A program made the position numbers and the translations under genes. Below are positions 22,908-34,820 of a DNA stretch of 64,000 nucleotides, one piece after another. Numbering within the stretch: position 1 is the stretch's first letter; every line of letters starts with the position of its first letter. This DNA comes from Molanna angustata (Eukaryota; Arthropoda; Insecta; Trichoptera; Molannidae): positions 16,457,116 to 16,521,115 of the forward strand of contig OY754968.1 in NCBI GenBank assembly GCA_963576475.1. Direction: 5' to 3'. Under the pieces are notes generated by a model. That model saw only the letters and a list, made by a program, of their open reading frames with translations. It had not been told where the DNA came from and did not search any database.

Positions 22908-25679
22908 GGTATGTCAAAAATAGTAATTTGATCAAATTGATAACAAAAGATACCTTCATATGACCGATTGAAATATGCAATGGATAAGAATATTGTAACT
23001 GGAAAATCAAGGCACCTATTGAGGAACGGACTTGTCATAAAGTTTATGCGCTTGATAACGTTTTCATAAACTTATATTTTTTTGATCATTTAAAGCATCC
23101 AAAAAATCGAATTAAAATTGAAGGAATTGTTTGGTTATCATTTACTTATTAAGTCGCCTTATCAGAATCCCGACTTTCACTATAAGTAGCATACATTCCA
23201 CTGAGAAAACACTTCCACTCTCTGGGGAAGTAGATTTCACATATAAATAAAGCTTTGTTGAGCAACTCCAAATAAGGAGTTCGTTTTCCATTCTTTGTTT
23301 GATTTAAACAAACGTTGTCACTTCAAATTTCAAATTTATATTTTTTTTCCGACGTTTGGGAATTCCCGAGAAAAATTTTCCGGCATCGGAATTTATAATT
23401 TTCGCGAATTGATAAATTGTCAAGTTCTTATAAAACTTGACTAATTCATCTAAAATTTTAAATTTGATTTCAAAACAAACTGGAGATTGTGAAATCGATA
23501 TCATTACATAATCATTTCTATTACGCGCCAATATGTACATATGTGTAACAACATATGTGTAACGATACGCCAATATGTACATATGTGTATATATGTGTAA
23601 CACGCCAATATGTACATATGTGTAACGACACACAAAGAAACAAGACCATGTGTCTATTCGAAAAAAGATACAATTCAAAGTCCACACAATGTGACATGGA
23701 GGGAGAGCTCCAATGAAAATGAATTTCCTTATCTCTTTCCAGTTTTTGTAAGCCGTAATCATAATATGTCCGGCTACAGTTTAACGTGAAAAGTTTCCTC
23801 ACACCGGGGATAGGTGTAACGAAAACATGGATAGGCGCATTGTCTGATTTCCACTACAACTACAAAAAACCTCTGAAATCTTCAACGCCAATGTTTTTAG
23901 TTTTATATCTTCGTTACACAAAGAAGCATTTGTTTTTTTTTATTTCTCACTTTATATTCCGAATGGGCAAACTTTTAATCATAATAAAGTTTCTTCAGAA
24001 TTGAATGCCTAGTTTCAAAGAATGACAGTCGCTTGGAAAAAATACCTGCATGATTTTGTTCACGCGAATAAATCTTTTTTCACAGTTTAAAACAGTTTTT
24101 TCTTATACAAATTAGTTGTAAAACTTTATCGACGGTTTTTAAAGTACAAAACAACATAAAAACTAGTTGGCAATATGTTTAGATGTACGTTCTTGAGTTT
24201 TCCATTCTGAAGTACATATGAGACAAGTGATGAAATCAAGGCTATGTTCCATTTGTACACACCTAAACAATATGTAATGTGTACCTTTGTAAAGAATGAC
24301 TTTTGAAGCCGTAACAAAAAACATTTTTTATGTTATAAAAACAGTATATTTTCCCCACGTTTTATCATATTTTTTCACAACAACATATATCAACATGGAA
24401 AATTAATATAAATATAATAAAAACATACAAATTGTCCAAATTTAATGAATTTTACAAGCAGGTATTTTAATATTTACACATAGTCATTTGCGTTTTTATT
24501 TGATTCCAATAGTTTTCGAATGAATATCATAAAACCAAATAAATTATGTTTAAACGAAGAATATTTTACCTACATCCGTCCTTATCACATGTACAAATCA
24601 AATGCTCACATAGCGTTATAAAGATAACATTTTGAACAATGTTTAATGTATGTATTGTTTCACAAACGATGAGATTTTCCAGATTATGAATTATTATTAA
24701 CCTACCCACCTGCTCTAGTATTACCTACTGTATTAGACACTTTAACTGCTTTAAGTTTGCTTTGATAATTAATATGTGATGTTCACTTATAAAGCAATAA
24801 GCCGCTTTGATTATGTTGGTATACAAAGATTAAAGTAAATGTATAAGCACACTAAGCTTGAATGATAAATGAAGAGTTTTTTTATGTATGAGTTCTTTTT
24901 TATCATAGTCATATTTAAGAGACAGAAATATTAACGAATTATGAAATGAAAGTAGTGAAGTTTTTTTTAAAAAAATGTGGTCTTAAAATTTAAATATCGA
25001 AGAGTTCAATTCTCCGTAGACACAAGTTTTTTTATGTATTTTTTCAATCTGTATTCGCTCTCCAATAAGATGTTCCATTGACAATATTGTGCTTGATGAC
25101 ACCAATCTTTTGAGGATATTTTTACAAAAACTCGAAAAATATTAACATTTCTAATACCGTAGAGTGTATAAGTTTTGAAGGCTTAAGGAAATGCCGAAAA
25201 AAGTTTGATCGTAGGTACCTACCCGCACTTATTTTTGGAAATAAAGTAAAAAGTTATTTATTTTTCGAAAAAGTTTCAAAGAAGACAAATCAGGTGATTA
25301 ACAAACATCTATCTTGTATACATCTAATTAGCATTATTGTTTTGTTTTGTAGGTAGGTAGGTACCTTCTATGAACTATTTTTCAACAAAATTTATTGTTT
25401 TAAATAAAAGTAACCAATAACATCTAAAAAAAATGGCATGTTTAACCAATGTCATCTTTGTCATAACTAAAAATAACCATCTTGAGAAGAACCGAGTGTA
25501 TTGTGTCCAACGTTATACTACTCACTACCAAGAAAATTATCAACACTTTCATGAAATGAGTTTGTGAAATCATTTTTGTTTATAATATTTTACTATAAAA
25601 ACTTAATATTATATTCTTCAATGCCATTTTATGGAAGCGGTGTGCCTTTTCACCAATTTGAAAATAAAAATCTTCTTCT
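22908..25679. other. Intergenic, no gene seen
   Basis: Apart from the minisatellite at 23,524-23,632, this 2.8 kb holds only AT-rich sequence and small chance frames. A TAGGTACCTAC motif occurs near 25,213 and GTAGGTAGGTAGGTACC near 25,351. Confidence 0.45.
23524..23632. repeat. Minisatellite, CGCCAATATGTACATATGTGTAAC units
   Basis: Three to four imperfect copies of a 24-45-bp unit with CCAATATGTACATATGTG. They create a repetitive tyrosine/histidine-rich chance frame on the minus strand. Confidence 0.8.
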
Positions 25680-26445
25680 TCCGGTGCCATGTCAGGAACC
25701 CCCGACATCGGCTATCACTCTGGCAAATCCCTCTCTGTCCTGTGCTGCCCGGAATATCTGTTCCACGGTCCTGAAGCCGGTCCATTCCCTAATGTTGCGC
25801 AGCCAGGACATCTGTCTCCTTCCAGTCCCTCGGCGACCTCCTATCTTGCCCTTCAGTATTAGTTGGAGCAAGTGATACTTCTCCCCCCTCATTATGTGAC
25901 CCAGATATGTGATCTTGCGGAACTTTATTGTGGACAAGAGTTTTCTGGTTGTTCTGGCTCGACTTAAGACTTCTGAGTTTGTAACCAGAGCTGTCCAAGG
26001 GATTTTGAGCATTCTGCGATGCAACCACATCTCAAAAGCTTCCAGCCTGTTCATGGTGTTAACCCTCAATGTCCAAGTCTCACAGCCATATAGCAACACA
26101 GACCACATATAACATCACATCATCCGCTGTCTCAGGTCCATATTGAGCTTTTCGTTGCAGTAGAAAGATCTCATTTTATTAAAGGCAGCTCTTGCTACCT
26201 CGATTCTGCACTTGATCTCCATATCCGGGTCAAGGGACTCCGAAAGAATACTGCCAAGGTACTTAAATTTATCCACCTTATCTATAACCTTGCCCATTAA
26301 TTGCAAGGAAGAACCAGGATATTCACATCGACCAAGTGTTATCCACTTTGTTTTGGCTACATTTATAGATAAGCCCAAATGTTGACATTGTTTAATAGTT
26401 CCTGGAGATCAGAAATAGAATCCGCCAGTAGTACAGAATAAAAAT
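25680..26445 (-). pseudogene. RTE-type LINE 3' fragment with frameshift and stop
   Basis: On the minus strand the protein runs in RTE/BovB order. VLLADSISDLQELL at about 26,430-26,395 is the end of the YADD motif C region. After a frameshift come GLSINVAKTKWITLG and FKYLGSIL. After an in-frame TGA at 26,115-26,117 come MWSVLLYGCETWTL, FEMWLHRRMLKIPW, YLGHIMRGEKYHLLQLILKG and RQMSWLRNIREWTG. Joined by the same frame, the last two pieces span about 220 codons. The polymerase catalytic aspartates and everything upstream are missing. Confidence 0.8.
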
Positions 26446-28319
26446 ATCAAATTTAAAGCGGAGCATGGAGTTACTTTGAAATATTTGACAGTTAGAAAAA
26501 TTGAGAACAACTGATTTTGAGAATCCTCCAAAACCTAATAGGATCTAAGTGGGTATTAGATATACAAATTTGAAAATAATCGAATGAGTACTTTAGTCTA
26601 TGTATAATTGATAAAGAAAAATAAACACGCCGTACATAGCACACAGTACACAGCACGCAGCACACAGATATACATAGATACATTGAGATGAAACTTTCAG
26701 AATACAATCTCAGCATGATACTAGTTGATAATCTGCAATAAAACAAAATTATAACTATTAAAAAGATAAAACAAAAATAAAAGAAGGAAAAATTGAACCG
26801 AAATAAAAAAAAATATATATTGGCCCATAATATTTTAAGGAATAAACATAGACAATTTATCAAGAGTCAGTGTCTACAAAATTATGTACCTACGTCAATA
26901 TCAGTAGAGACCTATAATAATACTTTCAGGCGCGACGATTCAGGCGCGACACGTCAACACTCGTACACTGCAGGCAAAATGTCATTGTATTGGTAGGTGT
27001 ATACGCAAGTAGGTACAATGTAACGACGGTCAATAGAGAACGTCGCGGACAATATCGCGAACTCGGAAAAAAAAACAGAAAAATAAAAACCAAAAAATAA
27101 TAAAGCAAAGAAGTTTGGATCCTGGGGGTGTGTTATTTTTTTTCCTTCCTCCTTCCTTCCCTTTTGGACTATACCCTCCTGGGTTAGTGAGGAGTAAAAA
27201 ACTAGGAAATGAAAATTTGTCCATTTCTGATTATAAAAAAACAACTAAGAATTGCAACAAATTCGTGATATTTATTTGAACATAATATGCATACAAAGAT
27301 AAATCAAAAGACTACACTCTTTAGAATCGCACACGTAGTAAATATACGATGTAAGTTTAAGTGCAACTTTTAGTTCTCAAGAAAACCTCGTTTGACCTAA
27401 CTCACCGGGGAAGAATCTAGCAAAGTCAAGATCGGTGAAGACGTTCTGAAATACCTCCCATCTGTTCAATGTAGGTACAGTTATATAGTAGGTATATATC
27501 TACCAACTGTGATGAAGGTTTTCTCGTTACCACTTCACCGTCTTGTCACGTATTTTTGATTGACCCACCTCATTTATACTTCACTCCTCTGTTACGAAAA
27601 GGGCTCCGAAGACCTCTTTCACTTAGTTTTCTTCCCTACATACATACACATGGGTAAAGAAGTATTTATTTAATTAGTGATTTCGTTGCTTTTTTTCCGA
27701 AAACACCTTTGGAAAACATAGAAAATAAAGAAAAAACTTCTATTAATATTTATATTATTGAAAACCAGTAATTTTTTTTTTTAAAAATACGAAACAAGAT
27801 ATATATTTTAGTTTTTTTGTATTAACAGAGTAAAAAACAATTCTTTGTTGGATTAGTATTTTCTGCCGAGGTTCCTCGGCAAAAACGTTCAGTATTAAAA
27901 ATCGAACCTGCAGAGAAATATACATAAGTTTTATTTGATAATTTTATAGCTTCGTCGTTGTTTTGACTTGATTGTATGAAAATTGTTGAGTGTTGGCTAA
28001 ATGTCAGTAGCAAATTGAAGTTTTTATATTATTTCATAAGTCACAGACGGCTTTTGTAAAACAATATTCTTTTTATTTTTGTAACATTTCTCGGACAACT
28101 AACAGATTCTATGTCTACACTGTGAATCTCGTCAATATTCCAAACGTGAATACCGAATTACATATGTACCTATAATTATAAAATGAACACATATTAGGAT
28201 TGTTACCGTAGGCTAGACAATTAAAACCAACACGTTATTAATAATTTACAGTATTTTGATATTTTGAAGAGATTTATATACCTACCATTATTGTAGGTGT
28301 GTGTCTGGTTGTATACCTA
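26446..28319. other. Intergenic, no gene seen
   Basis: Includes CA/CACAG-rich low-complexity sequence at about 26,635-26,680. A SINE-body-like segment (CTCGGACAACTAACAGATTC) lies at about 28,080-28,150 and is related to 11,335-11,390. No gene is supported. Confidence 0.4.
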
Positions 28320-28610
28320 GTTTTATTTATTTTATTTTATTTTATATATTTGGGAAGCAAACAGCTCATTTACAGTTTTAATTATACAATTTAAATGACA
28401 TAGTCAGAACCAATAAAAGCATTCCATCAATAATAAATTTACAACAATAACAACAGATAGTTCATACAAAGAAATCAACTAAGAGAAAAAAATAAAACTT
28501 AAGAAAATTAAAATTAGGTACCTATGGGACTGATAAGAGATAAGGAGGGATGGGAGGGGGGTGGGGAATTAAGAGCGCATCACCTTCAGTATTTCTTCAC
28601 GAAACCATTC
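28320..28610 (-). repeat. LINE 3' UTR and tail (minus strand)
   Basis: TTTATTTTATTTTATTTTATATATTTGGGAAGC at the left edge is an A-rich tail read backwards. The adjoining sequence (AGCTCATTTACAG on the plus strand) resembles widespread lepidopteran LINE 3' ends that carry CTGTAAATGAGCT. The coding part, if any, is too decayed to call. Confidence 0.45.
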
Positions 28611-28799
28611 ATATTTTGCACTGAAGATGTACACCCCAGCTGAGAACAACGTGTTATGAGAATAACATATGCGTGGAATAGTGGCATTCTTTCTGACATT
28701 AGTTCTGCACACCGGTACATGCAAAAGTTCGGGTCGGCGAACTGTTTAGTTTTATTTTCTTTTTTTAAAATGAATATTTCCTTGCTAAACAAGTACCTA

Positions 28800-28940
28800 C
28801 ATATACATTTCCTACATTTCCTAAATTATGTAAATATGCTTGTGCTATAGGTGAACGAAATCGAAATCGGTCGACTTAGGATTCGAACTCGCGACTACTG
28901 TATTTCTATCCCAGCACGCTAACCGCTCTGCCATCGTTCC
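28800..28940 (-). repeat. tRNA-derived SINE, second family (copy 1)
   Basis: On the minus strand: ATGGCAGAGCGGTTAGCG (box A), then GCGAGTTCGAATCC (box B), then a body GACCGATTTCGATTTCGTTCACC followed by TATAGCACAA. The same body after box B is present at about 58,070-58,110 (plus) and 62,670-62,720 (minus). Confidence 0.8.
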
Positions 28941-29091
28941 ATCTAGTTATGAGGGTATATTCAATTTGTTTATGAAATTAATATTTTATTTCATTATATG
29001 TATGTATATTATTAAAATTTCTCTGGCGAAACGAATCAAAAAAAAAATTTTCAATCAAAATATTATTTGTGGCTATTTTGATAAAAAAATA

Positions 29092-30378
29092 TTAGGTCCT
29101 TACATATGAAATTGGCGTTTTGCCGTACTGGCAACTTTGATCTCAAATATCTTCTCTTTGGTTAGGTATTCGAAATTCAAATTTATACAGCTATTTACTC
29201 ATATATTTGTGTTTTGAAAATTATAATTCATTTGTTTTTTCCTCAATTGTTTTTTACCTTTACGTCACTCAGTTTGTAAAATGGAAAACTTGAAATATCG
29301 CGTTATTTAGGAATTTGAGTTCCACCGTGGCACCAGTGCTGCAGAAATGGCTCTAAGGATTAATGATGTGTATGGCGACGGTGCCGCAAAAGAAAACACA
29401 GTGCGTTTTTGGTTCCAACGTTTTCGTTCTGGAAATTTCGACCTGCAGAACAAGCCCCGTGGACGGCCGGAGACCAAAGTTGATAATGAAGAATTGAAGG
29501 CTATTGTGGAAGCGGATCCATCGCAAACCACGTCCGAGTTAGCTGCAGGCTGCGGTGTTAGTGATAAAACTGTTTTAATCCACTTGAAGCAAATTTGGAA
29601 GGTGAAAAAGCTTGGAAGGTGGGTACCTCACGAATTGAGTGAAGCAAATCAACAAACGCGCGTTGACTGCTGCGTTGCATTACTCAACCGGCACAATAAT
29701 GAAGGGATTTTAAATCAAATCATTACCTGTGATGAAAAGTGGATCCTGTACGATAAACTGAAGCGCTCATCGCAATGGCTGAACCCTGCCGAACCAGCCA
29801 AACCATGCCCCAAGCGAAAATTGACTCCAAAAAAGTTACTTGTGAGCGTTTGGTGGACTAGTGCTGGTGTCGTTCACTACAGCTTTCTTAAATCTGGCCA
29901 GACGATTACGGCAGATGTCTATTGTCAGCAACTGCAAACCATGATGGAAAAGCTAACTGCTAAACAACTGAGGCTGGTTAATCGCTCTAGGCCACTGCTG
30001 CTTCATGATAACGCTAAACCACACACTGCACAATAGACGGCTACCAAATTAGAGGAGCTTCAATTGGAATGTCTAAGACATCCACCGTACTCTCCGGACC
30101 TTGCCCCAACAGATTACCATTTTTTACGAAATTTGGATAACTTCTTGCAAGGGAAAAAATTCAACTCCGATGGGGCAGTCCAAACCGCCTTCAAAGATTT
30201 TATTGATTCCCGTCCGAATGGTTTTTTTAGTAAAGAGATCGATGAAATACCTATGAGATGGCAAAAGTGCATAGATAGCAATGGTACATAGTTTGATTAA
30301 ATAAATATATTATATTTAAAAAAGATCGACTTTATGTTCCTCCCATACAAAACGCCAATTTCATATGTAAGGACCTAA
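29092..30378 (+). mobile_element. mariner element (DD34D), complete ends
   Basis: 1,287 bp flanked by TA duplications (29,090-29,091 and 30,379-30,380). The terminal inverted repeats are identical over 31 bp: TTAGGTCCTTACATATG at the left end, with its reverse complement at 30,348-30,378. It holds one transposase frame with two in-frame stops. Perfect ends and few lesions indicate a fairly recent insertion that is now unable to make full transposase. Confidence 0.93.
29281..30291 (+). pseudogene. mariner transposase, two in-frame TAG stops
   Basis: Cut-and-paste transposase of the Tc1/mariner superfamily. The 336-codon frame starts at ATG 29,281 and ends with TAG at 30,289-30,291. It is broken by TAG at codon 10 (29,308-29,310) and TAG at codon 252 (30,034-30,036), with no frameshift. 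The N-terminal HTH region is followed by the mariner hallmark WVPHEL. The catalytic triad is ITCDEKW, LLHDNAKPH and APTDYHF. The last two aspartates are separated by 34 positions, which gives DD34D. The second stop lies between them. Downstream in-frame ATGs (first at 29,347) would give a protein lacking part of the DNA-binding domain. Confidence 0.92.
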
Positions 30379-30380
30379 TA

Positions 30381-31115
30381 TATATTAGCTCGTTTATACT
30401 GTAAGCTGAAAAAATAATATTTTCAAACATACTAAGAATTAACAATATAAACATGAAAATCACTGTTTTAGCTGGGTGTCGTATTATTTATTAGCATTAA
30501 AATAAAAATATTGCGGAAGTTTCAGAGCAAAGTGTGGGCTGACAAAAAAATTGTAATAATATAGGATTACATGTACCTACAATAAAACCACTATTCCAAC
30601 CTACTAGTGTCTAGAAAAGTCTAGAAAAAATATATATTGTTATTTTTTTTTATCTTTCACGTTTAAAAGGCGACATTCCGGAGACATTCAAATGGAAGGA
30701 GGAAAAGTTGTACAGTTGAGGCATTAAAAATATTTTCGACGATTTCGATCCTATTTTATGTCAACATCTTTTGGTAAACTGGAATGTTAAGGCCACGTTA
30801 ATATTATCAACAACTCAAGGTATAGTTTATGTGTGGAATAGTCGCACGTATTTACCTACAGAATGTGTAATTACAATGAATGGTTTTGTCATTTAACATT
30901 TTTCTAGGTTTTCTGTCAACTAACAAATACGTGGTTTTTACACGTACTCAATGACAAGTTGCAGTGTCTAAAATAATTATTTATACGATTGCATCAACCG
31001 TATGGAGCCCTAGTTACAATTTTCACATCGACAAAATTGAAAAGATTCAAAAAAAAATATTAAAACGCTCAATTTTTAAGATGATCATCTTTAACATTAA
31101 TTGCTTGGTAAGGTA
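30381..31115. other. Intergenic with a SINE-body fragment
   Basis: 30,893-30,985 (TTTTCTGTCAACTAACAAA ... CACGTACTCAATGACAAG) resembles the 3' body of the SINE at 11,335-11,560 but lacks the tRNA head. Nothing else is supported. Confidence 0.4.
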
Positions 31116-32407
31116 AAGGGTGGTTAAATTTCAAGGGCCGATGTTGATTTTGAATAAAACACAAATTATTTTGGAAATTATTGACATTTCTTTTTATTAT
31201 GATAATATTGGTATGGCTCAATTATATATGGAACAAAATATCGGCCAAAAGGCCGCCGCGGCTTCGGCGGCACACCTCCATCCGATGGTCCAAATTTTCG
31301 ATGACGCTGAGGCATAATTGAGGTTCTATGTCGTTAATGTGCTGAATTATCTCATCCTTTAGCTGTTGAGTTGTTGCTGGCTTATCGACGTACACCTTTT
31401 TTTTCAAATAACCCCAAAGAAAGAAGTCCAACGGTGTCAAATCACATGATCTTGGCGGCCAATTGACATCGCCGCGACGTGAGATTATTCGGCCATCAAA
31501 TTTTTCGCGCAAAAGAGCCATTGTTTCGTAAGCTGTGTGGCAAGTGGCACCGTCCTGTTGAAACCACATATCGTCCACATCCATATCTTCCAATTCGGCC
31601 CATAAAAAGTTCGTTATCATCTCACGATAGCGAACACCATTCACAGTAACTGCCTGACCGGTCTCATTTTGGAAAAAATACGGCCCGATGATGCCGCCAG
31701 CCCATAAACCGCACCAAACAGTCACTCTTTGTGGATGCATTGGTTTTTCGACAATCACTCTTGGATTATCATTCGCCCAAATGCGGCAATTCTGCTTATT
31801 GACGAGTCCACTGAGGTGAAAATGTGCCTCATCACTGAAGATGATTTTCTTCGAAAATTGATCATCCACTGTTGCCATTTTTTGCCACCATTCTGACCAT
31901 TGACGACGCTTGAAATGGTCAAGAGGCTTTAATTCTTGATTTAATTGAACCTTGTAAGCGTGTAAATGCAAGTCTTTATGCATAATGTTCATCAACGACG
32001 AGCGTGAGAGATGCAATTGTTGAGCACGACGACGAGTTGAGGTGGACGGCTCTTCAGCCACAGTATCGCGAACAGCAGCAATATTTTCTGCAGTACGAGC
32101 TGTACGAGCATGCACTGGTGTTTTCACATCTCCTACAGACCCGGTTTGCTCAAATTTTTTCACGATTTTTCCGATTGTACGCACATTTGGACGATTAAAT
32201 TGACCGAAAAAATCACGAAGTGCACGATATCCATTTTGATTTGAACGCCCATTTTCATAATAGGCCTGATTAACTTTAACGCGCTGCTCGATTGTGTATC
32301 TTTCTATGGTTCAAATTGAGTTAGTCTGAAATTGAGAAATGTCAAATGAAACTTGACATTTAGTGTGGTTCACATTGAACATCGGCCCTTGAAATTTAAC
32401 CACCCGT
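31116..32407 (-). mobile_element. rosa-type Tc1/mariner element (DD41D)
   Basis: 1,292 bp with inverted ends: AAGGGTGGTTAAATTTCAAG at 31,116, and the reverse complement of ACGGGTGGTTAAATTTCAAG ending at 32,407. They match over about 28 bp except the second base. They are flanked by TA (31,114-31,115 and 32,408-32,409). It carries a single minus-strand transposase. Good ends and an open frame suggest a young insertion. Confidence 0.9.
31222..32307 (-). pseudogene. rosa-family transposase, start codon lost (ATA)
   Basis: A cut-and-paste transposase open for about 361 codons down to TAA at 31,222. Coding similarity begins ERYTIEQRVKVNQAYYENG right after an ATA at 32,305-32,307, where the ATG is expected. 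No in-frame ATG precedes the conserved part, so the start seems lost by one substitution. Two HTH motifs precede the catalytic core IIFSDEAHF, WFQQDGATCHTA and LTPLDFFLWGYLKKKVY. The spacing between the second and third aspartates is 41, the hallmark of the rosa (DD41D) lineage. No stops or frameshifts were found. If a non-ATG start is used it could still be made. Confidence 0.85.
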
Positions 32408-32737
32408 TATTATAAAACACTAATTAAGAACATAAAACCTTCCCAGGTGTGAGATCAGTATTAATGTCATAATCATGAATGTTGAAACGGACGTCGGCAG
32501 ATTAAAAGACCTGGGTGATGATGACTGCCTCTCGTGTGAATGTGTCGTGCCGCAGACCACAGGCCACGAGACTGCCCTATGAGGTCCTGCCCCGCTGTAG
32601 CGGCGCACCGGTCGACGTTGTCAAGTATTGGTCGAAAAGTGTTGATTGCTGCTGACAAAAGGAAATCATTAATGTGTAATACATATTGCAAAAATCCAGG
32701 AGCAAAATATTCGCAATGGAAATGGATGATTATTTAA

Positions 32738-33235
32738 AATAATCCAGGGTATATTTGACACCCCTGACCTAATTGAAATGATAAAATTCAGAGAACCGAT
32801 AAGGTTTGCTTCTCGTCAAAATGCACCTTTTCAAATAGAGAATCTTCGAAGTAATTTCATTATTAACTCACCAATGCATAGATTTCACCAGCTTGGGAAC
32901 CAATATAGTGCTGTTGTTATATTTAATGTACACACTATATGTAGATGGTTTATAAAGGATGCTTAGCGCAAATTATATTTTTTGATTTTTGGTTTGTTTA
33001 AAAATAGAATCTGTAATAATGTTTATTTTTTTTTCTTCTTCTTTTAGTGTGTAGTTAGGTATGTCTTATATTGTCCTTACTTTTACTACTTTTTTATTAT
33101 TTGTGTTATTGATTTATTTGCACTTATTGTAATTTTGTTGTGCCTTCATTGTTATTATTTATCATGTCTTTTAGAGTAAATGCCCTATTAAGGACGTACA
33201 TATATAATAAAAAAAGATAAATAAATATATTTTTA
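32738..33235 (+). pseudogene. LINE 3' fragment
   Basis: The frame reads IFDTPDLIEMIKFREPIRF, then LRSNFIINSPMHRFHQLGNQY, ending with TAG at 32,964-32,966. The 'F-x-P-x-R ... N-S-P-x-x-R-x-x-x-L-x-N' pattern is the far C-terminus of Jockey/CR1-like LINEs. The following 270 bp end in AATAAAAAAAGATAAATAAATA, a 3' UTR and tail. Confidence 0.6.
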
Positions 33236-34205
33236 TAAAATTTATTTATTTTTCATATTTTTAAAAATAATGTTTTTCGTTTAAAAATTCAAATTTGATT
33301 ATAATAATAATTTTTCATGTGTGCTTTGTTTCAGTAATAAATATTTATATCGTTTTGTGTTTATTCAATTACTACCCTTATTCAATATAATTTTACTCCA
33401 ATATAAACACGAATAGCTAAATAACAAAGGCTTTCATTCGTTTAGTATTCCAAAAAGTCAAATAAATTTCTCACACACTTTTTATTTAAACTGATATTTT
33501 TTTTTAATATTTGATTTTGGTATCGGGTGAAATGCCCCAGGGACGGGGATAGAAACAAGACAGCTTCTTTATGTGAGATATAACATTAAGTGTCGGGAAA
33601 AACGACGGACCGTTGAACAAGACACTAAATAAATTTCGTTTAATCTTCGAGGACTTTTTTTTTATCCCACGCTAGATTAAAACTTAACGGAGAGTACTTT
33701 AAACACTGCGCTATTTCTATAACGACATTAAATTAATATTATACTGTTTGTTATTTTAGTGGTTCTCTGTATAATTTCTAGGTTTATTTTCGATATACAA
33801 TATCATAAGTGTTAAAATTTCAATTGCCATCATCTGAGTAGTTTCATGCCATAGTGTTTGAATACCTACATGGTGCAATATTTTTATAATAATATGTATG
33901 TTAATAGTCCCGTTGATGATTCAAGATCATTCCAAGGGCGCTTACAGTTCCTCAAATTCGGCAGTGCATCTCAAATATTTGCAGAGCGCAGATAGCTAAT
34001 CCAGGAAAAAGGATGTGGGGGTGTAGCAATTCTATTGTTCAAGTAGCTGGTATGTGGCTTGACTCTCCAATACAGATAAGATGGGAATCAAATCAATATG
34101 CAGCGACTTAAGTGATTTAAATATATTTTAGGTTATAATAATATTTTGTTTTTTATTTTGTTTTGTTTGTATATTGATGTGTTGTTATTCATTTAATGTA
34201 ATTTA
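33236..34205. other. Intergenic, no gene seen
   Basis: AT-rich. The stretch 33,900-34,120 is slightly less AT-rich, but I cannot assign it to any family. Confidence 0.4.
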
Positions 34206-34716
34206 ATGTACAAAAATACTCCATCTTGAAGAACACAAGAGGTAAAAAAAACATCAGGTAACTATTTGGTGCCAAAAATGAATACTAAATTTGGGCAAAG
34301 ATTTTTTGTATTTACTGCACCTTGAATTTATAATAAACTGCCATCGGACCTTAAAGGGTTAACTCAATTCAAAGCCCGTGGTACCAAGTGGCTACTCGAT
34401 GTGGGTAGAACCGAAAATTAAAGTAACGTTGCAACAATAATTTCTTAACTTATCATTTTTTGTTGTCTGTTTAGATTGTGTGTACCTATTTCACTTTTAA
34501 ATCTGTATTTTCTAATTTAAAATATGTAATTATTCCTAATGTTTATTTTTATAGATTTCTTATTCTTTTGTTTTTTACTGTAATGTAATAATTTCACAAA
34601 TGTACAAGTGGCTGCTTCAGAACAGATTTATTCTAGTGAGGCGGCTATCTTATATTAAAATAATGAATAGATATGTTTATATGATCATAAATAAATAAAA
34701 ATAAATAAATTTATTT
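34206..34716 (+). pseudogene. LINE 3' fragment (second family)
   Basis: In one frame: GNYLVPKMNTKFGQRFFVFTAP, a TGA, then IYNKLPSDLKGLTQFK and TKWLLDVGR before TAA. This is the same class of C-terminal tail as at 1,456-1,848. The UTR runs to AAATAAATAAAAATAAATAAA near 34,700. Confidence 0.65.
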
Positions 34717-34734
34717 TATTCTTTTTTCTGTCAA

Positions 34735-34820
34735 TGTATAATTTTGTATGATGTACCTATACATATCGGTTTGTGTAGCATCACACACCCCTGCTCACGA
34801 ATTGAAATAAAAACTATTAA
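34735..34820 (+). repeat. Dispersed 3'-end repeat (copy 2)
   Basis: CGGTTTGTGTAGCATCACAC, CCCTGCTCACGAATTGAAATAAA matches the block at 21,935-21,985 with few changes. Confidence 0.55.

Noticed and set aside
23304..23802. 152- and 93-codon minus frames
   Set aside because: Most of their length is translated minisatellite (YTHMYILA-type repeats). No recognisable domain.
26492..26863. 123-codon minus frame
   Set aside because: Low-complexity F/I/C-rich reading of AT- and CA-rich sequence, with no domain.
28860..28935. True tRNA gene on the minus strand
   Set aside because: Box A and B are present, but the body is shared with two other truncated copies, so it is a SINE.
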